64,000 bases of DNA. It comes from Carboxylicivirga sp964602515 (GTDB lineage: Bacteria; Bacteroidota; Bacteroidia; Bacteroidales; Marinilabiliaceae). The translations under genes were made by a program, and so were the position numbers. The DNA lies in NCBI GenBank assembly GCA_964602515.1, contig CAZRRJ010000013.1:1-64000 (forward strand), written 5' to 3'. The notes below the pieces were generated by a model. It saw only the letters and a program-made list of their open reading frames with translations, was not told the DNA's origin and made no database searches. The first letter of the stretch is position 1; the number at the start of each line of letters is the position of its first letter. Below are positions 7,562-15,088 of this stretch, in pieces.

Positions 7562-8728
7562 ATGCATAGATTATTTGGGGTAAGCGCATTGTTGCTGTTT
7601 TGCTTTTGGGGAGTGGTACAAGGACAAGAACCTGTTAGAAAAGACACCTCAGATCTGAATTTAGTGGAACAAGCTGCTGAATTAGCCGAACATCTGATAG
7701 ATATGGTAACCATTGAAAAAGGAAGGAGTTCCCTGTCATTTTATCCAATGGCCGGGTATTCGCCTCGCACAGGTATTGAGTTTGGCCTTATGCCAGTTTG
7801 GCGTATTAAACCCAAAGAAGACATAGATAGTAAATTTTACAGGCCAACAACATTTGCGCCATCCTTTCAGATATCAACAAAAGGCATGTATGAGGTTCAG
7901 TTAGACGCTTTAGCATTTACTAAAAACCGTTGGATGTTTATCTCCAAATTTCAGTATCTGTACTTGCCGGATGAGTATTATGGTATTGGTAACCAAAAGA
8001 AATCTCCACCATATGCGCAGTACAATATTAATCGGTTTTCTTTTAAGAGTGACATATTTAAAGGGCTAACAGATAGTTGGTTTCTTGGGTTGCGAGTGGA
8101 CTTTAATTATGACTCTTTTTCGGATATAGAGGGAGATTTGCTAAATCCGTCGGTAGCAGGTTACAAAGGTGGATGGGTAAGCGGTATCGGGCCTGGCCTG
8201 GCTTATGATAGCAGGGATGATCAGTTATATCCATCAAAAGGGTGGTTTGTGGTATTTTCATCAGTGGCATATGGTTCCTTTTCTGGAAGTGACTATGAGT
8301 ATACTGCAACAGCATTAGACGCCAGGCGATTTATTTCTTTGAACGAAGATAAATCTGTTTTAGGCTTCCAGGCAGTAGTGAATGCTACATCTGGTGATGT
8401 TCCTTTTTACAAGCTGGCTTCAATCGGTGGAAAGCGAATGTTAAGAGGAATTGCCCATCCATATCGGTATATGGATAAACATTCGTTGTACGTCCAGTCT
8501 GAATGGCGTCAGCATATCTGGTGGCGTCTGGGTGCTGTGGTGTTTGCCGGAGCCGGTAAGGTTTCACCCGGTTTTTTTGATGCACCTTTAAAGGATCTTC
8601 ATTTTGTATCCGGGGTCGGCCTGCGCTTTAAGGTGTTACCGGATGAAGGACTTAATTTTCGGATTGATTATGGTGTTTCTAATCATGGTGATAGTGGTGT
8701 TTACTTTACCATTCGCGAAGCTTTTTAA
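7562..8728 (+). CDS. BamA/TamA-family outer membrane barrel protein
   Basis: A 388-residue protein with a signal peptide (about 1-21, ending VVQGQ). The rest is alternating beta-barrel sequence resembling the C-terminal surface-antigen (D15/Omp85) barrel, with the GLAYDSRDDQLYPSKGWF stretch typical of that family and a terminal Phe. There are no POTRA domains, so it is shorter than BamA. Such short Omp85-like proteins are common in Bacteroidota; their cargo is unknown. It starts 6 bp after the PLP enzyme, so the two are probably co-transcribed. Confidence 0.8.
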   Translation: MHRLFGVSALLLFCFWGVVQGQEPVRKDTSDLNLVEQAAELAEHLIDMVTIEKGRSSLSFYPMAGYSPRTGIEFGLMPVWRIKPKEDIDSKFYRPTTFAPSFQISTKGMYEVQLDALAFTKNRWMFISKFQYLYLPDEYYGIGNQKKSPPYAQYNINRFSFKSDIFKGLTDSWFLGLRVDFNYDSFSDIEGDLLNPSVAGYKGGWVSGIGPGLAYDSRDDQLYPSKGWFVVFSSVAYGSFSGSDYEYTATALDARRFISLNEDKSVLGFQAVVNATSGDVPFYKLASIGGKRMLRGIAHPYRYMDKHSLYVQSEWRQHIWWRLGAVVFAGAGKVSPGFFDAPLKDLHFVSGVGLRFKVLPDEGLNFRIDYGVSNHGDSGVYFTIREAF

Positions 8729-8735
8729 ATTATTT

Positions 8736-8936
8736 CCTATTAAAAAACAATCTAATTGCCTATTAATATAGTAGGAATTGTAAAAATATACCGGCATTAT
8801 TTCTGCTTACTAAGTTGCTGATAGTCATGCTCTACATTGTTATCCTATTATAATTATAGGATAAAAAAGTCTTTTATTTCTTGTTGGTGTTAACAAACTG
8901 ATTGATATTTGCCTCTGTAAATAGAAAATTAGTAGG
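8736..8936 (+). promoter_or_regulatory. Cluster of CCTA(T/C)TA half-sites upstream of rrf2-cysK
   Basis: CCTATTA occurs at 8736, 8759 and 8844, its inverse form TAGTAGG at 8930, and TAGG at 8772 and 8857. The best element is a perfect inverted repeat, TTATCCTAT-7-ATAGGATAA (8840-8864). The cluster spans the leader and promoter of the Rrf2 regulator gene and is a candidate operator for it (inference). Confidence 0.5.
8884..8911 (+). promoter_or_regulatory. Probable promoter of rrf2-cysK
   Basis: TTGG at 8884 and GATATTTG at 8904-8911 (one mismatch to TAnnTTTG) are separated by about 16-17 nt. The predicted start near 8918 lies 21 nt before the Rrf2 ATG. Confidence 0.45.
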
Positions 8937-8938
8937 AT

Positions 8939-9358
8939 ATGTTTCCAAAGAAAGTACATTACGGTTTACGATTTTTATTAATCCTTTCGGGGCTGGCTGA
9001 AGGTAGTTACCTGGGAATAGCTGAAATTGCAGAACGTGAAAAACTATCGCTTAAATTTCTGGAAGCAATAGCTGTTTTGCTTCGTAAGCAAGGAGTGGTA
9101 AGTGTGCGCCGTGGTGCAGGAGGTGGTTATAGCCTGGCTCGTCCTTTAAGAGAAATAACTTTGTTCGACATTGTATTGGCTTTGGATGAGAAACTGGATA
9201 AGAATATACCCACAGAAGGAAATAACACCGAAAAGGCTGTTGGAAGATTTTTAACAAGTGTACGAAATGATTATGGGCGTTTATTACGTAAAACCACACT
9301 TGAGAAATTGAAAAACTATTATGCCGAAGAGAATGATAAAATGATGTATTACATATAA
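8939..9358 (+). CDS. Rrf2-family transcription regulator (CymR/IscR-like)
   Basis: A 139-residue protein with the Rrf2 winged helix-turn-helix: YGLRFLLILSG at the start, the helix pair around 22-60, and the wing motif VSVRRGAGGGYSLAR (about 55-69). It has no cysteines, so unlike IscR or NsrR it cannot hold an Fe-S cluster. It therefore resembles CymR, the cysteine-metabolism repressor of Firmicutes that works in complex with CysK. The gene lies 11 bp before cysK, which supports a sulfur-responsive role (inference). Repeated CCTATTA sites upstream suggest autoregulation. Confidence 0.88.
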   Translation: MFPKKVHYGLRFLLILSGLAEGSYLGIAEIAEREKLSLKFLEAIAVLLRKQGVVSVRRGAGGGYSLARPLREITLFDIVLALDEKLDKNIPTEGNNTEKAVGRFLTSVRNDYGRLLRKTTLEKLKNYYAEENDKMMYYI

Positions 9359-9369
9359 ACCATTAGACC

Positions 9370-10293
9370 ATGAGTAAGATTGCACAAAACATTACAGAAT
9401 TAATTGGTAAAACACCATTAGTAAAAGTCAACAGATTAACCAATGGATCACAGGCCGAGCTTGTTGCAAAACTTGAATTTTTTAATCCGGCCAGTTCTGT
9501 AAAAGATCGGATTGCCAACTCAATGATAGCAGATGCTGAGCAAAAAGGGCTTTTGGATGCCAATACGGTTATTGTAGAGCCTACCAGTGGTAACACAGGT
9601 GTTGGGCTGGCATTTGTAGCAGCGGTAAAAGGCTATCGCCTTATTCTTACCATGCCTGAAAGTATGAGTATTGAGCGTCGTAAGCTACTGGTTAAGTTTG
9701 GTGCAGAATTGGTACTAACACCGGCTGAAAAAGGTATGAAAGGTGCCATTGAAAAAGCTGATGAAATTGCTAAAGAATTACCAAAATCATTTGTACCACA
9801 GCAGTTTAATAACGCTGCTAATCCTGCTGTTCATCGTGCTACAACAGTAGAGGAGATTTGGGAAGATACAGATGGAGAAGTTGATATTTTTGTTGCAGGT
9901 ATTGGTACTGGGGGAACCATAACAGGTGTTGGTGAGGTGCTAAAAGAACGTAAACCAGACGTGAAAATTATCGCTGTAGAACCAGAAGCATCACCTGTTT
10001 TATCAGGCGGACAGCCGGGACCTCATAAAATTCAGGGAATCGGAGCTGGTTTTGTACCAAATGTTTTAAATACCGGCGTATTTGATGAGGTGATTAAAGT
10101 AAGCAATGAAGATGCTATTGAAACTGCTAATAATGCAGCTAAGCAAGAAGGAATCTTATGTGGTTATTCATCAGGAGCAGCACTTTGGGCAGCAATACAA
10201 GTGGCTAATCGTCCGGAAAACGCCGGAAAACGTATAGTTGTTATTTTACCCGATACTGGTGAGCGTTATCTAAGTAGCTTCAAAATTGACTAA
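9370..10293 (+). CDS. cysK: Cysteine synthase A (O-acetylserine sulfhydrylase)
   Basis: A 307-residue fold-type II PLP enzyme of normal length. K45 in NPASSVKDR forms the Schiff base, TSGNTG (72-77) binds substrate carboxylate, and GTGGTITG near 180 binds the PLP phosphate. It makes cysteine from O-acetylserine and sulfide in the cytoplasm. It is directly downstream of the Rrf2 gene, and the sulfite reductase genes that supply sulfide follow. Together with the Rrf2 protein it could form a CymR-CysK-like sensor pair (inference). Confidence 0.95.
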   Translation: MSKIAQNITELIGKTPLVKVNRLTNGSQAELVAKLEFFNPASSVKDRIANSMIADAEQKGLLDANTVIVEPTSGNTGVGLAFVAAVKGYRLILTMPESMSIERRKLLVKFGAELVLTPAEKGMKGAIEKADEIAKELPKSFVPQQFNNAANPAVHRATTVEEIWEDTDGEVDIFVAGIGTGGTITGVGEVLKERKPDVKIIAVEPEASPVLSGGQPGPHKIQGIGAGFVPNVLNTGVFDEVIKVSNEDAIETANNAAKQEGILCGYSSGAALWAAIQVANRPENAGKRIVVILPDTGERYLSSFKID

Positions 10294-10299
10294 AATAGC

Positions 10300-10325
10300 A
10301 ACCTGGTATTAATGATAACCAGGTT
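10300..10325 (+). terminator. Hairpin after cysK
   Basis: AACCTGGT (10300-10307) and ACCAGGTT (10318-10325) form an 8-bp stem with a 10-nt loop, seven bases after the cysK stop. No T-run follows, so it may be a weak terminator or an mRNA 3'-end stabiliser. Confidence 0.4.
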
Positions 10326-10355
10326 ATTCTGAAAAAAATAATAGTGATACCTGAT

Positions 10356-10383
10356 CGCAGGATGGTATAAAATCCATCTTGCG
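10356..10383 (+). promoter_or_regulatory. Stable hairpin in the cysJ leader
   Basis: CGCAGGATGG pairs with CCATCTTGCG (ten pairs, one of them G-U) around an 8-nt loop. It is the first of several stems before cysJ; others are GCCC/GGGC at 10461-10472, inside the small ORF, and CCGGA/TCCGG at 10488-10505. The arrangement suggests a structured 5' leader. Confidence 0.45.
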
Positions 10384-10410
10384 AAACGGGGAAGCTATAC
10401 CCTAAAACGA

Positions 10411-10476
10411 ATGAAGATGAGAAAATTTATAACAACCTACTGTTCTTCAGCCTTACGAATGCCCTGCTGGGCTTAA
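10411..10476 (+). CDS. Possible Cys-containing leader peptide of cysJI
   Basis: A 21-codon ORF starting ATG-AAG-ATG and ending TAA, 103 bp before the cysJ start. It has cysteine at positions 11 and 19 and a Trp at 20. The second Cys codon lies in the loop of a GCCC/GGGC hairpin that ends at the stop codon, and a CCGGA/TCCGG hairpin follows 15 nt later. Short Cys-containing ORFs before sulfur genes are known elsewhere to sense cysteine by ribosome stalling. This case is inference from position and content, and the ORF could be chance. Confidence 0.4.
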   Translation: MKMRKFITTYCSSALRMPCWA

Positions 10477-10579
10477 TCCTTCTTATGCCGGATAGTTCTT
10501 TCCGGATAAATACCCCTTATAGTATAAATAAGCAATTAAAACATTGCTAATCAATTGTGTTATTCTAATACGATATAAA

Positions 10580-12382
10580 ATGTCATATCAAACAGATACA
10601 GGTATTTTACCCGATGCCTTATTGGGTAAAGTAAGTGAGTTAGTTCAGGATTTATCTAAGGAACAGTTACTTTGGCTAGGTGGTTACTTATCGGGTGTAG
10701 GACTTGGAGCAGTTAAAGATGGAGCAGATGCGCAGCAGGAGGTAGTTAGTGCATGTGATTCAAAAGTGGGCGTGGGGGCTGTTAAGCAAAGAACATTAAA
10801 AGTGCTGATTGGCTCACATTCGGGTAATGGAAAAATAATTGGAAAAGCATTAAGCGAACTGGCACAACATAGCAATAAATCAATTGAACTGCATAATATG
10901 GCTGATTATAAGCCAAAGCAATTGAAGCATGATGAAGATGTATTGTTTATTGTGTCTACACATGGAGAAGGAGAGCCTCCGGTTCAGGCCGAAGAACTTT
11001 TTCGTTTCCTGGGAAGTAAGCGGGCTGGTAATCTGTCTAATCTCAATTATTCTGTTGTGGCATTAGGCGATAGCTCATATAAATATTTTTGCCAGACAGG
11101 GCTTGATTTTCATGAGCGCTTACAATCTTGCAGAGCAAAAGCATTAGCTGAACCATTCTTACTGGATGTTGATTTTAAAGATGAATTAGACCATTTATCA
11201 GCCAAGGTGTTGAGCTTATATACAGAGCAAAATGATAATACTGTACCAGAAGTACAAAAGGAGGTAAAACAGACAGCTCCTTATAATGGGCTTTTTCATG
11301 CTGAAGTGCTTGAGAAAGTACTGCTTAACGGGAAAGGATCAGCCAAAGAAACTTATCATATAGAGCTGGATCTGGAAGGATCTGGTTTTAGCTATCAGCC
11401 CGGAGATGCATTGGAAGTATATGCCCTGAATAATACAGTATTTGTTGATGAAATTTTATCTGCTTTAAATTATACGGGTAACGAACCTGTAAAGCACAAA
11501 AATATAGAATATACAATAAGAGAAGTATTACAGGAGCATAAAGAACTTACCCTGGTGACTGTGCCTGTTTTTAATAAACTATCTGCATTTGTTACAGAGC
11601 TGGATTTAAATTATTTACTGGACAACCAGGATGAGTTAGATAGCTTTTTAGACGGAACAGATGTGCTTGATCTGGTTTCGGAATTTAGCTTTAATATAGA
11701 GCCACAGGAATTGGTGGATGCCTTGCGTACCTTACCACCACGAGCTTATTCTATTGCATCAGCACAAAGTGATGTGGGCGATGAAGTTCACCTTACGGTA
11801 GGAGCAGTGCGCTATACCAAAAATGAAAGAGAACACCAGGGGGTGTGTTCGACTTACCTGATTGACCGGCTTGAAGTTGGAGAAAAGGTAGCTGTACGGA
11901 TAAAGCAAAACGAAGGTTTTCGTTTACCGGAAGAAGATAAACCGGTTATTCTTATTGGTGCAGGAACAGGAGTAGCACCTTATCGCTCGTTTATTCAGGA
12001 AAGGGCAGAGCAAAGTGCACCGGGTAAAAATTGGCTGGTTTTTGGCGATCAGCATTTTGAAACAGACTTTCTGTACCAGGCCGAATGGCTTAAGTACCGT
12101 AAGAATGGTATACTAAACAAAATTGATGTGGCTTTCTCGCGCGACCAGGAAGAAAAAGTGTATGTACAAGATCGCCTTAAACAGCAGGCCGGTGAGTTGT
12201 ATCAATGGTTGAAGAACGGAGCACATGTGTATGTATGTGGTGATCGTAAAAAGATGGCTAAAGATGTACAGAATGCTATTGTTGAGATTATAAAAGAACA
12301 AGCTAAGGTGAGCCAGGAAGAAGCAGAACAGCAACTGTATGCCTATCGCCAGGAAGGCCGTTACCAGGAAGATGTTTACTAG
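10580..12382 (+). CDS. cysJ: Sulfite reductase flavoprotein, alpha component
   Basis: About 600 residues from the ATG at 10580; the open frame reaches back to 10544 but gives only a poor extension. Order: N-terminal extension (about 1-60), flavodoxin FMN domain (about 65-205, VLIGSHSGNGK), FAD domain with connection segment (RAYSIAS), and a C-terminal NADPH domain (GAGTGVAPYR, then VYVCGD) ending in a Tyr, as in cytochrome P450 reductase relatives. It passes electrons from NADPH through FAD and FMN to CysI. cysI follows after 21 bp. Confidence 0.95.
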   Translation: MSYQTDTGILPDALLGKVSELVQDLSKEQLLWLGGYLSGVGLGAVKDGADAQQEVVSACDSKVGVGAVKQRTLKVLIGSHSGNGKIIGKALSELAQHSNKSIELHNMADYKPKQLKHDEDVLFIVSTHGEGEPPVQAEELFRFLGSKRAGNLSNLNYSVVALGDSSYKYFCQTGLDFHERLQSCRAKALAEPFLLDVDFKDELDHLSAKVLSLYTEQNDNTVPEVQKEVKQTAPYNGLFHAEVLEKVLLNGKGSAKETYHIELDLEGSGFSYQPGDALEVYALNNTVFVDEILSALNYTGNEPVKHKNIEYTIREVLQEHKELTLVTVPVFNKLSAFVTELDLNYLLDNQDELDSFLDGTDVLDLVSEFSFNIEPQELVDALRTLPPRAYSIASAQSDVGDEVHLTVGAVRYTKNEREHQGVCSTYLIDRLEVGEKVAVRIKQNEGFRLPEEDKPVILIGAGTGVAPYRSFIQERAEQSAPGKNWLVFGDQHFETDFLYQAEWLKYRKNGILNKIDVAFSRDQEEKVYVQDRLKQQAGELYQWLKNGAHVYVCGDRKKMAKDVQNAIVEIIKEQAKVSQEEAEQQLYAYRQEGRYQEDVY

Positions 12383-12403
12383 CAATATTTAAGCATAAAA
12401 ATC

Positions 12404-14122
12404 ATGAGTAAAGAAATTATAAAATTACCACAGCCACAGGAATGGACTCCATCAGGGGTGGAGACCATTAAAATAAACAGTAATTACCTTCGGGGAACAT
12501 TAGTAGACAGTTTGAACGATAGAGCAACTGGTGCCATTGCTGCTGATGACACACAGTTAATAAAATTTCATGGCAGTTATCAGCAGACCGATCGTGATTT
12601 GGATAATGAACGCAAGCAACAAAAGCTTGAACCGCTGTATAGTTTTATGATACGTGCACGCGTACCGGCAGGTGTATCCACTGCTGAGCAGTGGATTGCT
12701 TTAGACAAACTTTCAGATAAATACGGGAACAGTACGCTTAAACTTACTACCCGTCAGGCCTTTCAGTTACATGGTGTTATAAAGAAAAACCTGAAGCAGA
12801 CAATGCAGGGGATTAATGATACTTTGCTTGACAGCATTGCTGCCTGTGGTGATGTAAACCGTAATGTGATGAGTACTTCCAATGAAGGGTTATCGCCTGT
12901 GGTTGGTGAGTTGGCGCAGTTTGCACAAGCTGTTAGCAATCACCTTTTGCCCAAAACAACAGCCTATAGCGAAATATGGTTGAATAAGAAATTGGTGTCA
13001 GGTGGTCAGGAAGATACAGAGCCCATTTATGGTAAGACCTATTTACCACGTAAATTTAAAATCGCTATTGCAGTACCGCCCTATAATGATACGGATGTAT
13101 TTGCCAACGATATTGGTTTAATTGCTATTGTAGAGAATGAACAACTAATTGGCTATAATATTGCTGTAGGAGGCGGAATGGGTAAAACCTATGGAATGCC
13201 GGAGACCTATCCGCGCCTGGCTGATGTACTGGGCTTTGTTAAAAAGGATAAAGCTCTTGCCGTTATTGAAGAAATTGTGAAGATACAGCGGGACTTTGGT
13301 AACCGTGAGAATCGTAAACAAGCCCGTTTAAAATATACCCTTGACCGTATTGGATCAGAACGTTTTCTGGAACTGCTGGAACACCGTTTGGGCTTTTCAC
13401 TTGATGCTTCAAAGCCGTACGGGTTTAAGTCTAATGGTGATGTTTTTGGATGGAAAAAGGCGGCTAACGGACTTTGGTTTTTAGGTTTGTTTGTTGAGCA
13501 TGGCAGGGTAAAAGACACTGAAACACTAAAGCTAAAAGAAGCATTGCGTGCAGTGGCGGAACTTAAGGTTTGTGATTTTCGCTTAACGGGCAATCAAGGT
13601 CTGGTATTGGGGAATATAACTGGCCGTAACAAATTAAAGGTACAGAATATTTTAAGTCGGTATACGGCAGGAGAATACAAAGCCCTTTCCGGATTGCGAA
13701 AGCATGCCATTGCCTGTGTAGCTCTAAATACCTGTACCATGGCTTTTGCTGAGGCTGAGCGCTATTTGCCTTCATTAATTACAAAATTGGATGTGCTTTT
13801 GGAAAAGAACGGGCTTAGTAATGATGATATACTGATTCGAATGACCGGGTGTCCCAATGGTTGTGGCCGGCCTTTTCTTGGTGAGATTGGTTTAGTTGGG
13901 CGAGCAGCAGGAAAATATAACCTGTACCTGGGTGCCGGGTTTGCCGGTGATCGTCTGAATAGCTTATATAAAGAAATGGTAGATGAAAGGGAAATACTTG
14001 AGCTTTTAGAACCACTTTTTCAACAGTATGCCAATGAGCGAAATAAAGGAGAGGCCTTTGGTGACTTTATTATCAGAAAAAAGATTGTTGATATAGCGCA
14101 GCAGGTGAAGGAGATTCAGTAG
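12404..14122 (+). CDS. cysI: Sulfite reductase hemoprotein, beta component
   Basis: A 572-residue protein of expected length. The four cysteines that bind the [4Fe-4S]-siroheme centre are present as C438-x5-C444 and C483-x3-C487 (TGCPNGC), and the RxxxR siroheme region KLTTRQAFQLHG is at 113-124. It reduces sulfite to sulfide with six electrons from CysJ. The siroheme it needs would come from the two tetrapyrrole genes downstream (14517 and 15089). No sulfate activation or PAPS reductase genes are in the window. Confidence 0.96.
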   Translation: MSKEIIKLPQPQEWTPSGVETIKINSNYLRGTLVDSLNDRATGAIAADDTQLIKFHGSYQQTDRDLDNERKQQKLEPLYSFMIRARVPAGVSTAEQWIALDKLSDKYGNSTLKLTTRQAFQLHGVIKKNLKQTMQGINDTLLDSIAACGDVNRNVMSTSNEGLSPVVGELAQFAQAVSNHLLPKTTAYSEIWLNKKLVSGGQEDTEPIYGKTYLPRKFKIAIAVPPYNDTDVFANDIGLIAIVENEQLIGYNIAVGGGMGKTYGMPETYPRLADVLGFVKKDKALAVIEEIVKIQRDFGNRENRKQARLKYTLDRIGSERFLELLEHRLGFSLDASKPYGFKSNGDVFGWKKAANGLWFLGLFVEHGRVKDTETLKLKEALRAVAELKVCDFRLTGNQGLVLGNITGRNKLKVQNILSRYTAGEYKALSGLRKHAIACVALNTCTMAFAEAERYLPSLITKLDVLLEKNGLSNDDILIRMTGCPNGCGRPFLGEIGLVGRAAGKYNLYLGAGFAGDRLNSLYKEMVDEREILELLEPLFQQYANERNKGEAFGDFIIRKKIVDIAQQVKEIQ

Positions 14123-14261
14123 AACTGAAGCATCGTTGTTGCGATACACCATGACAAGGCAATTAGATACACAGACCGGTGATTATATAAGTCAAAACGA
14201 TGTGCTGAAAACCCATCTCATACTTTTTTTGTCTTAAGTCTCAGATCTAAATTATAAACCG

Positions 14262-14492
14262 ATGAAAGAAAAAAGATACCGAAGCATTATAAAAACCATT
14301 TCGTGGCGTGTAACGGGGACTGTTGATACTTTCCTGGTATCTTATCTCGTTACCGGAAAAGTGGGCATTGCTGCATCAATAAGTGTAGTAGAAGTATTTA
14401 CCAAGCTTTTATTGTACTATTTGCACGAACGGGTATGGAACCGCCTTAAGGTTGGTAAAGAGCAGATAACCGAACCTGATTACCAGATTTAG
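14262..14492 (+). CDS. DUF2061 small membrane protein
   Basis: A 76-residue protein with the DUF2061 signature (KTISWRVTGTVDTFLVSYLVTGK) and two membrane segments (about 17-33 and 38-56), ending in a hydrophilic tail with HERVWNRL. The function is unknown. DUF2061 genes recur next to sulfate/sulfite assimilation genes in Bacteroidota and Proteobacteria, and here it lies between cysI and siroheme synthesis genes, so a link to sulfur metabolism is reasonable (inference). The 139 bp before it hold no clear gene. Confidence 0.85.
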   Translation: MKEKRYRSIIKTISWRVTGTVDTFLVSYLVTGKVGIAASISVVEVFTKLLLYYLHERVWNRLKVGKEQITEPDYQI

Positions 14493-14516
14493 TAGCAATT
14501 TTAAAAGCAGATACAG

Positions 14517-15020
14517 ATGAATTTTTTACCTATTACCATTGATATTGAGCATGAAACCATCTTAATAATAGGAGGTGGAAAAGTTGCTATACATAAAATA
14601 GAATCACTGGAGCAGTTTACGCATAAGATTAAGGTGATTGCCAGGGAAGTAGTGCCGGAGATAAGAGAGCGTTCCTTTATAGAGGTAATTGAAAAAGCCT
14701 ATGAACCGGCTGATCTGGACGGACATCTGCTGGTGTATGCGGCAACAGATGATCATATGCTTAACAGCCGGATTCGTACTGATGCGCGTCGTTACCGTTG
14801 CCTGGTAAATGTAGTGGATAAACCATCCAACTGTGATTTTATTTCGCCAGCAATTCATAAACAGGATCAAATGACTGTAGCTGTAAGCTCTAATGGGGAG
14901 AATGTATTTGCAGCTATTCACTGGCGTAATCAGATACGTGATCTGGCGCAGTCAGGACGGATAAAAACAACTAAAAGCAAAGACGATTACCGCATTGATT
15001 TTAATGGCACCGATGCTTAA
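14517..15020 (+). CDS. Precorrin-2 dehydrogenase / sirohydrochlorin ferrochelatase (CysG N-terminal/Met8-like)
   Basis: A 167-residue protein with an N-terminal NAD-binding fold (ILIIGGGKVA, glycines at 19-21), the YAATDD motif near 75-80 with its catalytic-type Asp, and the family pattern NVVDKPSNCDFISPA near 98-113. In Met8/CysG these make sirohydrochlorin from precorrin-2 and insert iron to give siroheme. The methyltransferase that makes precorrin-2 is encoded next (15089), so the two replace a single CysG. It starts 24 bp after DUF2061. Confidence 0.9.
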   Translation: MNFLPITIDIEHETILIIGGGKVAIHKIESLEQFTHKIKVIAREVVPEIRERSFIEVIEKAYEPADLDGHLLVYAATDDHMLNSRIRTDARRYRCLVNVVDKPSNCDFISPAIHKQDQMTVAVSSNGENVFAAIHWRNQIRDLAQSGRIKTTKSKDDYRIDFNGTDA

Positions 15021-15088
15021 GGTAACGATACGAATAAAGAAAAATACAACTTGATTTTAACCGTGTTATGCACCGTGGAGAATAATAT

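Noticed and set aside
13207..13593. A 128-codon minus-strand frame opposite cysI
   Set aside because: cysI is intact with all four cluster cysteines; the antisense frame is Ser/Lys-rich without motifs.
14151..14237. A 28-codon frame between cysI and DUF2061
   Set aside because: Too short, no Cys codons, no promoter or family; probably chance or a worn remnant.
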